Source of the DNA: Struthidea cinerea
Lineage: Eukaryota; Chordata; Aves; Passeriformes; Corcoracidae
Assembly (NCBI GenBank): GCA_013397865.1
Contig: VZTI01001048.1
Coordinates: 4,742,634 to 4,806,633, forward strand
DNA length: 64,000 nucleotides
Reading direction: 5' to 3'
Shown here in pieces: positions 1 through 13,110 of the stretch (positions within the stretch are counted from its first letter, which is position 1; every line of letters starts with the position of its first letter). The translations under genes and the position numbers were made by a program. The notes beneath the pieces were generated by a model, which saw only the letters and a program-made list of their open reading frames with translations, searched no databases and was not told the DNA's origin.

Positions 1-16
1 CCCATGTTACCGTAGA

Positions 17-35
17 TGTGTGTGTGTGCGTGTGT
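17..35. repeat. TG microsatellite
   Basis: A TG dinucleotide run interrupted by one C, at the left edge of the window. Confidence 0.9.
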
Positions 36-3000
36 TAGCTCACAACAAACAATGCTGTACATTAGCTGGGGTACAGGGTGGGTTTGGTAGATGCTAAGGA
101 TGCGGAGAAGGGAGGATGGTGAGCAGCCCGGCTGCCTGATGGCTGTCCCCTGGCACCCCTGCCCACGGCAGGCAGGGTCATGGCTGCTCCTGCCTGGCAC
201 CACAGCACCAGGCTCTTCTTCCAGCAGTTTGGTTTCAGCACAGCAAGGGCTACCTGCTGGGGAGCAGGGACAGGGGATTTCTTTAAGGTTACAAATATAG
301 CTGTTTGTTTGGGTACTTTTGTCCTTTTTTTATTTGTTCTTTATTCCTTCTTGTCTATTAAGTTAAAAGTGTAAATGTTTAGCAATGATAGGGTGGGGAA
401 CCACTTGAAACACTGTTGCAACTCTTGAAGGACAATATTTCTGGTTTTGAAGCCTTCAGTCGTCAAAGCAGGACAATGTAGGAAAATTCATCTGCCAAAG
501 GTGACTATCCTGGCTTGTCATCCCAGCTGTAAATCGGGGTGAAAATGATCCTTTGTCCATTTCCAATTTCTGCCTGAAGGATCACTGTGTATCCATAAAC
601 CGTCCCATTGGAAAAGCAGACTGTAGCCAGGAAATTACTTTTAAGTTTTGAAAAGTATTAGTTGACAGTGTAAAACCTGATTGCTAAATAAAAAGTTCTA
701 AATAGATCCCCAAATCAGATGCTCTTGCAAGGAAAAGAAAAAAAAAAAGGTTGCAGATATGCATGTGTATAAACATGCATAAACGCCTCGATATATTTAT
801 GCTATGAACCTGTGATATCTCCTAAACTGAACCCCAAACAAATACATCTTGTTACCAAATGCCTGGTTGGAGACACCACTGAGCTGATACATATTAGAAA
901 AATGATACTCTGGATGGTTAGCACACGAAATATCCATATTTGGGATAGATTTAGCTGTTTTCTTAAGATATGGTGAAAATTATCAGTGAAAGCTTTGACA
1001 TCTAATAATGGTTCTCCCTTCCATGCATGCATATTCACTGTGGCTGTTGAACATCTGTCCTTTTCTCACCCCGTGTTGGACACACAGACTACGGCTGTGA
1101 GTGTTGCCCAGGAGTGATAATGTCCCGTGGGGGTAGGTAGAGGAAGGGATGCCGTGAAGAATATTTTTCTCCTTGGGTTTGTGTGTTTAAATGTAGATCA
1201 CCAAGAGCTCTCTCCAAAAGTACAGTTGTTCTCACTTGTGGTTCTCCCTCCTCATAGTGCAGCCACTGTGCTGTGGATAAGTGAGGCTGGGTGGTCAGAA
1301 AGTGTATTAATAGCTACTGTTTCCTGTTCTTGTCAAATATGCAAATGTTAGATTTAATTAAATGAGAAATAATTTTTATTAAGAACTATCTATGCCTCCA
1401 GAAACAGAAGGCCTTCAGGATTAAGCTCATGATAAAACATGAATGATGGAGAGATTATTGTATTAAGGCTTTATTTATTTATTTTCTTTAGCAATTAATC
1501 TTATGTTAGATTGAGTAACTCTCAGCATTGTGTTTTCTGCTGTCCCCTGCTCACTGGGATCTGTGGGCAGGACCCACTCCCACAGAGGAGCTGTGTGTCC
1601 CCAGGTAGCAGAGATCAGCAGTGTCCTGCTCCAGAGACTGCAAGCAGGAGGGCAGCATCACCAGTGCCAAAGATGTGCTTCCTCCTCCTCCTCATGGGCA
1701 CTTAGGAAAAGCTGAAATTGGCCTAATGAGGGTGGACAACCAGGAACTGCTTCTGGGAAGCAGTGGGAGGATCCAGACTGGTAAACGTTTTTGACAGGAT
1801 AAACACATCACTTTCTATCAGTCTCTTCTCATTTGGGAGCAGGTCCATCTTTTCTTCCCTCAGTTAAGCTCAATTAAGTGTAGAGAGACAAGATCCATCC
1901 TTTTCATCTTAAAAGTTGTAGAATAAAAATTAGGCAGATAGGTAAGATCTTCTTTTTCCTGTCTGCCCCCTGGGATGTTTTCAGAAAATATTTGTAATAT
2001 ATGTCTAAGCTGCTTTCCAACTCACTGGTAAATGATTTTACTTTTCCAGATCTCAGATTTTATTAAATTTGATTTTTTTTCTCATTTCAGTCCACAAAAG
2101 TGCAAAAGATTTTTTTGAAACCATACACTTTCTGGCATTTGAAATAAATTATTTCCAATCCCTATTAGGTTAAAAATAAAATAATCTGACTTATATATGT
2201 GAATTGGACTCCAAGGTTTAGGAAAACGTAGAGTGGCAGGAGGCAATGGCATAAATTGTTGGAGACTAATTCCATGCTATGTATTTAAAGTTAAATATTT
2301 TGTGAGCATGTGGATCCTATAGCTTGATCAAAGCTGTACATTATACTCTGTGAATGAAGAGTTAGTGTTAATAGCTGGGGTAAAATATGTTTCTAGCTTT
2401 GCTTTTTTACAACAGACAAGTAAAAATTCTCCTAATGTTTTACTACAGCAAGAGTTGTATGATATTTTTTCTTTCTCGTTAAATTTCTGTGCTGTTTCCA
2501 CCCTCTCCCCCAGTGGCAATGTTGAATCTTGTTTTATAAGAGAAGGATCATTACATATAATCAAGCAATTTAAACAAATGATCTCTTAGCTCAAGGAGAC
2601 ATATACTGTAGTATAAACTTGCTGAAATGAAAAGCTGCTGTTCCAAACCACCACGCTGTATTTTTGAGTTATTAAAAGCTCTCTCATTTTGGTTTTGCAA
2701 ACAGCCCTGGCTGCCAGAAGTTTGGGGGTTTTCACGGATCCCTAACCTGTTGGCTGGTGCTTTGATGACAGCACAACAGTGATGGAGGTATTAATCTGTC
2801 TTGTTCCCAGTTAAAGTTTAAATAATGATAACTTTCTGTCTTCGAATAATGTGGTACTACAACCCCAGCTACGTCAGCACACTGCAGCTCATGACCTTTC
2901 ACAAGGTGTTATTGCCTTCAAAGTCAATGGTGGGTGCTTATTTTTAAGTGGTACAGCCACACAGGGCCTGTGGAAGGTGCACTGCTGCTAGAGCAAAGGG

Positions 3001-6000
3001 GCTTTTTGAAAGGTATCACTTAAGTTACGGATTTGGAAACGTGGTAGGTTGGTTTCTTCATACGTGCCTGTTGTCTGAGGGAGAAAAAAGTGTTTGGCAA
3101 AAATGTAGCCAGCTTCAGCCATTCATTCCTGCACTTCTTCATGGGACTGTCTGGTGGGACATCCAAGGTGTGGGGAAGGAAGGGTGAAGCTGGAAAGGGA
3201 TGCTGGGAGTGAGCTGAGGTACTTCCTGCCAGCACTGGAGTTGCTTCCCAAATTCTCCCTTCCTCTTTTGGTCGTTTCAGAGTGTGTGTCACATTTCTGA
3301 GGGTACCCAGTAAGCAGTTGGGCTGTGCATCATTACCCTGCTGCCTCTTTTATGACCTTGTTACTTCCATGTAAATAGGTGAGGACTCTGGTTAGAAGAG
3401 AAGGCTTTACTCCTAATTCTACTGATTCCAATAGCCCAAAACCAGACTTTTTAAAGCAATCTCCAGGTTCAGCTGAGTTGGTAGGTGTCGTTTTTTAGGA
3501 GACCGATTTGTGGTCTTGAATAGCATTTATCATAGGTGCATAGATGTGGAAAAAAATATTTTTTAATCAAAAGTGCACTAACTTATTTAAAATGCAAGTG
3601 TGAGTGAATGTCTGTAGAGCATTATTTTAAGAGCAGGAGACTTTTTTCCTCAAGGTTTAAGGAATTAGAGCAAGTGTTAGCTCTGTCCGGTGTTGTGTAC
3701 CCTGAAAAGATGAACAAAAATGTCCAGGCTCAGTTCTGGCTTCAACAGGAGCTGCTCACATGTCCTATTTTTTAAAGTTGGTTAGTTTGTCAAAAAAAAA
3801 AACAACTGATTTTTAAGTAGGACTTAAGATGTTGTATAATGTTAAATACCTTAAAAGACTAGAAAGCTTGAGACCTTGTATGTTGGAGCTGTTGGTGAGC
3901 AGACATGGAGAATGTGCTCTTGCCGTGAGCAGTCAGAAACCAGCATGTCCACTGTGGTGCCTGGTTGTCTGTTGAAGTGAGAAGTGTGCAAGTGTAATGT
4001 TGCTCATATTTGAAGTAAAATGTTCCTAGTTTATCTGAAAAGATGTGGAAGATCACACTTCACCCCCTGAACTTGAATCCAGGAGATTATTTTAGTTGTC
4101 TGCAGGCAAATGCAAGCTGAGGTGTGCTCAGGGTTGCCCAGAGCTGGTACAGTGAGTAAAGCTGCGGCAAAGAGCTCACCAACAAGGTACCAGCACTAAC
4201 CGGTGCACAAGGCAGCCTCTGGCATGGGCAGCGGTGGCTGATGCCAAAGGACTGGCATGGGAAGAGCTGGAGGTCAGGGGCAGGGTCAAGCCTCCTCAAG
4301 TGTAATAGAATTGCAATGACTATTGCATGCATTTAGAAGAAACTTTTTGTCTGCTGCTTCCTAGACAGACTATCAAAAAACCTCACCTTAACAAAAAAGA
4401 ATGACTTCACACTTTTAGAAGGATTGCTTGCATGATGGAGGAGAGAGGATGTCTGCGCCTTTATCAGTTACAGGGTTGGCTTTCTGATCAATAGAAAGTT
4501 TTATATATGCTTGAGTGATGTTCACCTAAAGAGCCCATCCTTGAAGCCAGTCAGCACTAATCCAGCGGGATGGTTTCCCAGCACACGCGGTGTCCGTAAC
4601 TCGCGCAGAAGGAATGGCGGAGGTCCATCCCCCTCTGCCGTGGAGCTGTTTAGACAGTTCATTCATCAGAGTGGCTCAAAGTGGTTTCTGTACGGATGCA
4701 GGCACGGCCAAAGCAGGACTGCACCATGAAATGTGAGTAAGCACGGACCAAGTAAGAACACAGCTTTCATTTACCATACAATTTCCATAAGATTCTACCA
4801 GGAAATCAAGAAAAAAACAGCAAAGTCTCATTAACAGGTAAAAATAGAAGTGCAGGTAGGAAATACATTCAGCTGTCATAAAAATTTGTAGAGGAACTCT
4901 GCTTCACTGACCCTTTGGCTATGGATGAATTTTGCCTGGGGAAAAAAAAAAAATTAGTTCAGATAAGTAGCCCTGTTTGTCTTGACTGTAAATTAATTAT
5001 CTGAGCATTTTTTATAGAGGTTAGGTTGGAAGGAAGTTCTTTGTTTTAAAAGGTAGGTGTTTTTCTGCCTTTTTTTTTTTTTTTCTGTCTCAGTCTGGCT
5101 TTTATTTAGGGAAGTGGGGCTATTTTCATTCTTCTTTCAAGGCCCATTCATTTAGTCCACTGAAATTTAAATACAAAGCTTCATGCAAGCTGTATTTCTT
5201 GAGTAAACTTCTGTCAACATACAGGCTTGAGCCATGTATGGAAATCCCCACGCCCTGTTTCCCAGGCTTAGCAACACTTGTAGGAGACTGGACTTAGTGT
5301 TTTGGCAGTCTTCTTGGGACACAAGACCAGAGATCAAAACAAGCAAATAAATATGACAAATAATGTTGCAGAACACAAAGCCCTGACAGGAACACTTGTA
5401 GTAGAGGAGCAGACACAATAATACTATCTGCCTCCAAGAAAAGATGTTTTGAGTTAATGTTATTCCTCATGGTCACTGCCTGTAAAAGAGGGATTTTAGC
5501 AGCTCTGGAGGCAGAGACTGAAAGGGCTGGTGGCCTTTTGAAGGGGGATGAGGTGTTTGCTAAGCCCTTGTTTTTTCTACAGATGCATTGGGAATCACTG
5601 TCCCAGGTATTGCATTTACTCTTAAAATAGTCTTTTCCTTTTCGTGACACAGCTGCACATTTGGCTGGTTCATTCCCTCCTGGCTCCCCAAAACCTGTAA
5701 AAATTAGTACTAATGAGACTACTCCAAAGTACTCACCTGACACCTGCCTTGCATTTCTGCATGGTGGCATTAGCACAAGCATGTGGACATGAGCAGATGT
5801 GCATTGACACAGGCATGTGGGCAGGGGACATTTACAGAAGGGACATAACCATGCAGTGAAAGCAGCTAAACTCCTCCATGGCTGGCTGGAAAATTCTGTG
5901 GGCTCCTGGAGGAGAGGTTTGCTCAGGCTTGGGTTTAGTTTTGCCTTGGTTGCATCATGCCTGAATATTCACTCTTGGTGGAGAGCAAGATAAGTACGTG

Positions 6001-6200
6001 TCCCTTCAGCATTTTATGAAACAAAGTAATGCAGATATCTATAAGTGAGACATGACATGAAGCATACAGATAGTAAGTTTGGAATAGTTCTGGGAGTTAA
6101 GAATTTACATGTCTTTATTAATTATTAGATGTTATTAGTGAGTGACTAAGGAACTGGGAAGCTCTAAGCGTTCTTTTGAAGTAGTGTACCCAAATTAGGC

Positions 6201-6217
6201 TAAATAAATAAATAAAT
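6201..6217. repeat. Tetranucleotide TAAA microsatellite
   Basis: Four consecutive taaa-type units in AT-rich intron. Confidence 0.85.
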
Positions 6218-7181
6218 CTAAAAATGTTGGGGAATGTCTGCTCTAATGAATTTTCTAAATACACAAATCACACTTATTAAATCAGTGGATCTTTTAACTG
6301 TAAAAATATTATTACTGTTACACTAGGGAAATCCATTCAGAATTATAAAATATTTGGAAACTCTTTCTATGTTTCATTTCAGTGGAAGGGTTGTACATTT
6401 AATAGGAAAAAAAAAGAAAAAAGTATGCTTTGGGATAAAGTTTTAAAAGCCAGCTTTCCCCCCTTCTTTGTGTGTGTGCCAGTTTTCAATAAGAACTGTG
6501 TTCTCCTTTTAGTCTTGTTTAAAATAAACTACACTTATAACAAGATGTTGAAATTTCTTTATGGTATGTTAGCACTAAGGACAGGTTGTTAAAGGGTTAT
6601 AAAAAATATTAGTTTCCACGTTATGGTGGCTGTGTTGGTTTTTCTGCAAATTAAATTTGATGCTACAAAGGGCTATATGTGATACATACAATTTTCTCTC
6701 CCTCATTGTAATTTCTTTCACCTTAATGCGGTCAACAAAGCCTGTCTTTCTAGTAGAAGAATTTCAGCTGGAGAATTCCCCTCAACCTGTGTAATAAAAT
6801 TCTGCAGTAGAAAAGTGTGGGGCATCCACTCATGTGAATCAAAAGGAGGAGGCAGGATTCTCCGTATATTAGCTTTACTCCTGCTTTTATTTACCCTTTT
6901 ATCTATATTTCACTTTACACTTCATACCATTTGCATGTTCCTTCATCAAAACCTTTAAGCTCACGTACAAATAAAAGATACTTTACCGTTAACGTTTAAG
7001 AGGCAGTACAGAAGAATATATTGTTTTATTACTAAAATACAATTTATGAACCAGAAATGATCATAGATGCAAATTTATACTTTGCACATTTTTTTTTCTT
7101 AATAAGAATATGTATATTTTCATCTGGGGAGAAAGCAGCATTAAAATGAGCGAGCCTGGGGAGTATTGTCACACACCCAGG

Positions 7182-7199
7182 CACACACACACACACACA
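7182..7199. repeat. CA microsatellite
   Basis: Nine CA units directly following a cacacaccc segment. Confidence 0.9.
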
Positions 7200-8657
7200 T
7201 GCATACGCTTGCATACACAAAAGAGCCAGAGTGAGAGACTGCTGGAGAAACAAACTCCTACCAAGGCCTGGCGAAACCCCGTGCCTGCTCAGGAAAGGCA
7301 GCGCTTTGCTGCTTGGGCTGGCCTGGGTGAGCCCCGGTGATGGCCTGGGACGGCAGCAGAGTGCGAGCACTGACAGCCTGGTGTGCTCAGCGTTTCAGAA
7401 CTTGGCCTTTCTGAGGGAGGGGAAAAGGGGGAAATAACTCCACTCACCAGATGGGTTTTTTCAAGCCCTTGTAGCTCCAATTAAAATGGCCGGTCAGGAA
7501 AAGCCTCCTCTCTTTTCCTTTTTCTGTGCTACCTACGCTGCAAACATAGTTCACCAGTGAAACAACTTCCAAGTTTGAAGGATTTGCAGTAAAAGTTGGT
7601 GTATTTTTTTAGGCTGAGGTGTGGAAATCTGGTCAAAGACTTCTTTTCAGCTGTGATTAATAGTCCTGGGTGCTGAATGGGGTATTTGTGGAGGGGAGTG
7701 TGATGCTAAACAAAGTGTTTGGTACAGCAGCTCTGCTCCTGCTGGAGCTCGCTGCAGCTGGGATGAGGCCTTTAGGCATAACGTAGTAAAACCTGCCTTG
7801 AAGACTTATGAAGTAAGAGACTAAACTTGTGTAAGACTAGAGTTGGTTGCATGCTTTACCATTTCATCAGTATCCCTTAAGGTAGTTGCTTGCTGTTTAA
7901 GTAATTTTCTGTTCTTTTTATCATATTTGCAAGTGTGAATTTTTTTATTGGCATTAAATTCTCTACCTCAAACCTAAGTCTGAAAGTTGGGGTTCTGTCA
8001 TCTGGAACTGCTCAGATCCTGTGAAATGGGAGACGTTGCATTGACTTCTATTGGGTCTGGTTGAAATCAATAGTGGAAAGATGGCTGTGAAGTGGAACTT
8101 GATTTATGGTGATGATGAGATGAGCTGGAGAGCTGACATCCTTTCATTGCCGAAGGGAAGGGTTACTTGCTGTCCATGGCAGGAAGGTCTGAAGGGATGT
8201 GGCTCTTGGTCTGACCACAGCAGGTGGGACAATGTTGTTTTTGTGAGTTTTTTATTACAGAACTGCACGTGGTTGGATGGATTTGGCTAAGCAGAATGCG
8301 GAAGGTTGATTCCCCCATTAGCAGCAATGGGGAGCAGCCTGCAGTTTGAGGCAGGGTGTACTCAGTCTCCTGGTGTACCTAAAACCCTATGTGCTTTACC
8401 AGAGCAAGACATAGTGTAAGGAGTTATGGCCCCACTGCTCATCTGCAGATTCTAGTTATCTACTTTCATTCTTCCCTGGCTTGGTTCCTGTTTCCATATA
8501 TGTAGATTATTTTCAGAACATGGGTGTCTTGGAAAAGCCTCTGGTCAGAGGTGCAGTGACTGCCATCCTCCCCTGTGCAGAGGAGCCCAGCTGAGGGGCT
8601 CTCACCCGGCGGGGGGAAGCTTATCCACAGCAGAAGGGGGTTACATGGCCCGTCAAA

Positions 8658-8679
8658 GGACCCCCCCTCCAAGGGGTCC
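8658..8679. repeat. Short perfect inverted repeat (7-bp stem)
   Basis: GGACCCC and GGGGTCC flank an 8-base loop. It lies in a C-rich stretch upstream of the LTR-like element. It may be chance or a small hairpin; no function is implied. Confidence 0.5.
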
Positions 8680-8841
8680 CCACACCCCGGGCCAGAGATG
8701 ATGCAACAGACCCTCAGTGTTGCAAGGGACAGTGTGTCAAGCTGGCCCCTGCAAGGGAGACACGTGGGCGTTCCCACCTGGCCCAAAGCGTAGGTTAATC
8801 CGTGCGATTCTGTGCTCTTTGGCGTGTGGTGGCGTGGCCGC

Positions 8842-8846
8842 GGTGG
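8842..8846. repeat. Putative 5-bp target-site duplication, left copy
   Basis: The sequence ggtgg directly before the TG terminus of the LTR-like element is identical to 9156-9160. Five base pairs can match by chance in this G-rich sequence. Confidence 0.4.
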
Positions 8847-9155
8847 TGATGGGGGACCCTTACCACCAGAACACCAGATGTCATTGGGACCCTCGGATGG
8901 GGGATATGCTTACCTAACCACTGTCACCTCCACTGTCCCCCCACCCCCTTATTTTTCTATTTCTTTCTTTTCTCTTTCCTTCTCTTTGCCTCTCTACTAT
9001 TAAATAAAATACATCAATTTTTTGGCATCAACATTTAATCTCATTTGGTTTTAATCTCATTTCTGGGAATATTTTGAACCTCGTAAGTTCTTCCCGGTGT
9101 ATGCACAGAGACTTTAGCTTTCTTTGCTTTTCTGGGTTTAAACCGCATCGTAACA
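8847..9155 (+). mobile_element. Candidate solo LTR of an avian endogenous retrovirus
   Basis: The element begins TGATGGGGGACCC and ends CGTAACA, so it has retroviral TG...CA termini, and it is bordered by an identical 5-bp ggtgg on both sides (8842-8846 and 9156-9160). Inside, a long pyrimidine tract (about 8936-8999) is followed by AATAAA at 9003-9008 and a T-rich stretch, which is the usual order at an LTR U3/R/U5 boundary. The region with tctcatttctgggaatattt, gtatgcacagagactt and gggtttaaaccgc looks like bird LTR sequence I have seen, but I cannot name the family. No gag, pol or env sequence lies beside it, so this would be a solo LTR. The boundaries rest on the short duplication and could be wrong. 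Confidence 0.5.
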
Positions 9156-9160
9156 GGTGG
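9156..9160. repeat. Putative 5-bp target-site duplication, right copy
   Basis: The sequence ggtgg directly after the CA terminus of the LTR-like element is identical to 8842-8846. Confidence 0.4.
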
Positions 9161-10299
9161 TACCTGAGATTTGTGTATCTTCATTTGGTGTCTGTGCTCA
9201 GAAGTGCATAGGGGGTAGTGGAGCCTTCACTAATACAACTTCTAAACCCAAAGTTTGGAGGAAGGTGTAAGATATTCCAATTATTTGACTAGCACCTTGG
9301 GCATTGCACTTGCTGACCCACCTCTGGTCTGTTACTTGAATCATCACCATCGTCTTGTCTTTGGGTAAGCTCAGCCTGCTTTTGGTGTTTCTAGCAGATC
9401 AAGGGATCACTTCACAACTTGCAAATTTGACTCATGGACTTGAGGTCCTGGCCATGAATTGTAGAGGTGTTAGGCTTCTCTTTCTCTACCTTCCTTGCTT
9501 CAGTTTGGTAGTTTTGACATGTACATGTTTCTGTCATCCAATTGCATTACAAATGGAACAAGAATATTTAAACCCTTGGTTGCTGAAGTAAAATTTATGA
9601 TTTTACAAGCAATGTGGAAAATGCTGGATTCACCTGTTTTGTTTTACTTGAGCTTTAAAGTGTCTGCTTACTCATAGTAGATCTATTTTTGAAGAAGGTG
9701 CAAACACTATGGTGACAGTTGCCTTAGAAATGCATATAACAATGCAGAGAGGAGGGTGCCCACAGGCAGATGGTGCTTGCTGTCCCCTGGCCACCCTGCA
9801 CCCCATCTCCTTGTGTATCTCCTCACCACCTCTGCTCTGTGCTTCTTGCCTGTGTGTGGTGTGGGCTGGGGCTCAGCCCAGCTGGGGCAGGCAAGGGTGG
9901 GGACTCTGGGTGCTCCCATTCATTTCCAGGGGAGCTTATGGCAGGTAGTGGGTCTGGAGGTGCAGAATGTCAGTGGGAGCTCTGTGCCAGGCAGGAATGG
10001 GCCATCAGCAGGGTGGGTTGCTTGAGCTGGGTGGGGTGCACTCCACCAGTCTCACAACCATGCAAACTCCAGGCAGAAAAAGCAGAAGAAACCTCTAAAT
10101 TCCTGAACATTTCACAGATTAAATACCACGTATTGTAATTAAAAGGAAAAAAAAAAAATCCACCCTGCCCTTTGGGGATTAACATTCAATGACAAGCTAT
10201 AAGAACCGTCAGTAAGAGTATTGATCCCAAACGTATCATGGGGTGTCTCCAGGCCCAGTTTTAAGAAATACAAGCTTAATGTGTTGCATGTATAATATG

Positions 10300-10860
10300 T
10301 TGATCTTGACGGCAATCTGAAACACTGACTGCATTTTATTACACCTAACCCTCGTATTTATTTACATAATAGATTTGGATGGGAAATATCTGTCTCCAGT
10401 GAAGTATGTGAATTAGAAACACAAAAACTAAATATGAGCACTGGGAATAAATACACCCTGGCTTGTGAGTCAGGTATGCAGTCTGTGGCAAGGGCTGCGA
10501 TTAGCCATTATGTATGTCCTACAGTCTTTCTTGTCTTACCGAGATGAGATTTTTATTTACAAGGCTCCCTTTCTCTGGCTGCAGTTCCATTAAGTTTTGC
10601 TGTAGCATTGGAAGAGGCAGGCCCGTTAGCTGCACACAGATTTACTGTGCGAGTTTAAGCTAATGGATACTTATCAGGCAGGCTGTATTTGGTGATCGTC
10701 CATCATTTGCTCATTAAACAGTGTATCTAAGTGATTCTCATTTCCTCCCTGCCATGTCTGGAAAGGAGGAAACTAGACACATTACGATGGAATATTAATG
10801 TCCTGGAGGATTTAGCCACCCATAATTAGATCTCCTTTGCATAAACCTGCTAGTGCTACC
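10300..10860. promoter_or_regulatory. Candidate conserved non-coding element in the upstream intron
   Basis: This ~560-bp block is rich in unbroken homeodomain-type and other factor-like words: TAATTA at 10823-10828, several ATTA/TAAT cores and gcataaac. It has no simple repeats and even base composition, unlike the flanking pyrimidine tract. Developmental zinc-finger loci such as ZNF423 are known to carry many deeply conserved intronic enhancers. That this block is one of them is inference from composition only. Confidence 0.25.
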
Positions 10861-10967
10861 TTATTTTGTTGTTTGTCTTGTTCTCCTTAATCACCTTCAC
10901 ATCTTTTTCTGTTCCTAACGATCTTTTTTTCAGTTTCCCTTTGTAATTCTGTCCCATTTGTCTCATC

Positions 10968-11028
10968 CTTCTTCCTTTTTTTTCTCTTTTTTTTCTTTCT
11001 TTCTTTTTTTTTTTTTTCCTTTTCCTTG
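10968..11028. repeat. Polypyrimidine (T/C) tract
   Basis: About 60 bases of nearly uninterrupted T and C, made of T-runs separated by C and ttc units. It is a low-complexity simple repeat in an intron. Confidence 0.9.
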
Positions 11029-11884
11029 ACCTAGTGAGCACAGCAGTCTGGGTTTCCCCACTCCTCCCTCCTTCACACAAAAAGGCTGACTTTGCCAGCA
11101 AAACCCACAGTCTCTGCCAAGCCCTATTACTGACTTTGGAGAAAAGCAGCTAGAGAACTTGTGCAAATTTAGGCTCTGAACTCGCTAAATAAGCCATGTC
11201 AGTAAACCCTCTTGTCTTATTCCCTGGCCTGCTGGCTCATGAAAGGACTAATACATAACGGTCCTATTTAAGGTGGAAAAAACCCTGGCTGGCTAACGGC
11301 CACCGATGGCTGGATCAGCTGCTCACGCGGGAGAGAACAGGGAGGTGGCTCTGGAGCTGCGAGCGATTGTGCTGAGGACCATGCACGGTTCCCATGGGGG
11401 ATCCCAGGATTAGGGCATGGGCAAGGAATACACCATTGCCTCTCTGGGGATGCCCTGGTGTCCCAGTGCTCCTTCCCACCAACCACCAGGGCCAAGTGTT
11501 ACTAAATCTGAATGGAAATGATCACACAAACAAGCAAAATGCCTTGTAAACATGGGGAGACCTGAGAGGAATCCTCTGGTGAAGTTGGTTTTCCAAAGGG
11601 AGTAAATTGGCTCAAGTGGCTGGTATAAAGCACACCCAGAAGCTTCTGCCAGGCACCTTTTCACTCCCCTGAATGTTGGTATGAGGCACCGGGGGGATCT
11701 CCGTTTCCTTTCTAGCTGCAAGGTACTTGAATGCATCGGGATACACTCACAGGCATCTATTCTCAGCTAACTGGCAAAGCCCCTCAAAACTTCCTATTTT
11801 TCCTGCTGAATGTGAAGGTTTCTCTGTGCACAGTGGCGGGAGAAAGCCCCAGCTGCTGACAAAGAGGGGCAGCCTGGCTCCTGG

Positions 11885-11970
11885 AGGAGGCGATGCCTGG
11901 CTCGGGGCCCGCTCTGCGCCCTGCAGCGCTCCCGGGCAGCGGCTGCAGCTCTGCCGCAGCGCCGCTGCAT
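11885..11970. promoter_or_regulatory. Small CpG-rich patch
   Basis: A short stretch with a cluster of CG dinucleotides (ctcggggcccgc, gccgcagcgccgc) stands in otherwise CpG-poor intron. It is shorter than a usual CpG island. No exon or TATA element is recognisable. Confidence 0.3.
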
Positions 11971-13004
11971 TTAATAACAAATGGGGCTGCTTCGCATGCT
12001 GCTACTACCCTCCTGCTGCAGATTTTTGTGTTTTGCAGACTCTTGTCTCGCCAATATGATGGAGAATCTTATCAGGGGACATCTAAGGAGAGTGGGAAAG
12101 CCTTACAGCAAACTGGGAAGTGATCTGAGCAGGAGGGGTTGGCTGGCTTCTGCTCAGAGTAGCCATTTCCAAACCTTTACCACTGCTAGTTGTGGCGGCA
12201 GTTCCCGGGGCTGTGTAGGGCTGGCCCTCTCTGGGCAGCAGGCTCCGTGGAGCAGAGGTGTTCTCCTCTTTCAGTTTGAGGCGTGAGCCTGTCTGCACCT
12301 CTCCAAAAGATGGGCTGTAGATGCACACGGAAAATACCAGGCTATTTAAAGTGTAAAGGTTGTTAACACCCTTTGTGCTACTGCCATGCCAAGCAGCTCG
12401 AAAGTGACTGCTTTACAATCCCCGATCCACAAAGTTTTGAGCATCCTTAGCTCCCTTTGACTTTGTGGAAATGGAAGCTGCTCTGCATTTTGCAGGATTA
12501 AGAGCACTGTATCAAATCCCAGGCTGCCAGTGCTGTGGGATGAGTCGTGGCAGATGAATGGTGATCGGATGGGGCTATTCTGTGTCCTATGCTGATTTGG
12601 GAGCATGTAATTGCGTATGATGGGAGGGATGGAGCAAAGGCTGCGTAGGACAGCGCAGAGTTGTGTGTCTGAAAGTGTCAAAGGAGCCTGAAGATTAGAG
12701 AAGATCACGGCACTCCTGCGTGCGAGTACCGATAGCTAGGGCAGGAAAAGATGTGATTAATGTGTGACTGGCTTACAATGCGGCTTGGTGCTGGAGTATT
12801 TCTCTAGAGGGAAAGCTGTGAGTCTTGACACGTACATTACAGCTAATACACAGGCATCAGTGAGATTTCCCTGGGTTTATCTGAGAGTTCTGTCACCAAC
12901 AAAACCTAACAAAATCCTCCAAACTAAAAAGTGGCACCAGCGTTTTGTGTGTTCAAGGTATTTTGTACCTGGTGTTTTCTAAGGTTGCTGGCAGGTGAGG
13001 GAGT

Positions 13005-13110
13005 AGCCCTGATCCTGAATGCAGTGCTTGGTAACAGCCCTGATTCAGGAAGGTCCCCCCCATCAGCTGTGGGACGTGCTTCTAACCCATTAGATTTCTC
13101 AGTAGTTCCT
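13005..13110. repeat. Possible ancient amniote interspersed repeat fragment
   Basis: The words cctgattcaggaag and gggacgtgcttctaaccc resemble an old repeat common in turtles, crocodilians and birds (tgattcagcaaagca / gcacgtgcttaa type). The match is from memory and highly diverged. Confidence 0.22.

Larger units (their letters stand above)
1..8841. other. Intron of ZNF423 upstream of the 60-nt exon, first part
   Basis: I see no supportable exon here. Open frames are short and occur on both strands. The stretch holds a short TG repeat at 17-35, A- and T-runs (about 735-748, 5071-5086), an AAAT-type repeat at 6201-6217 and a CA repeat at 7182-7199. The piece at about 5700-5750 (actactcc...tactcacc) and the piece at 8035-8075 (ttgacttctattggg) resemble ancient amniote interspersed repeats, but they are too decayed to assign. 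That it is an intron follows from the phase and identity of the exon at 18444, whose upstream partner is outside the window. Confidence 0.6.

Noticed and set aside
774..790. atgcataaacgc, considered as the MHKKR-type alternative ZNF423 start
   Set aside because: It reads M-H-K-R but then diverges, and no donor site follows in a suitable phase.
5000..5045. gaggttaggttggaaggaag, considered as another CR1 fragment
   Set aside because: Only one short word fits. The flanks do not follow the CR1 order.
5294..5782. 162-codon open frame on the minus strand
   Set aside because: No recognisable domain, no splice or promoter context, AT-mixed codon use, and cysteine/serine-rich random texture. Best read as a chance frame in intron.
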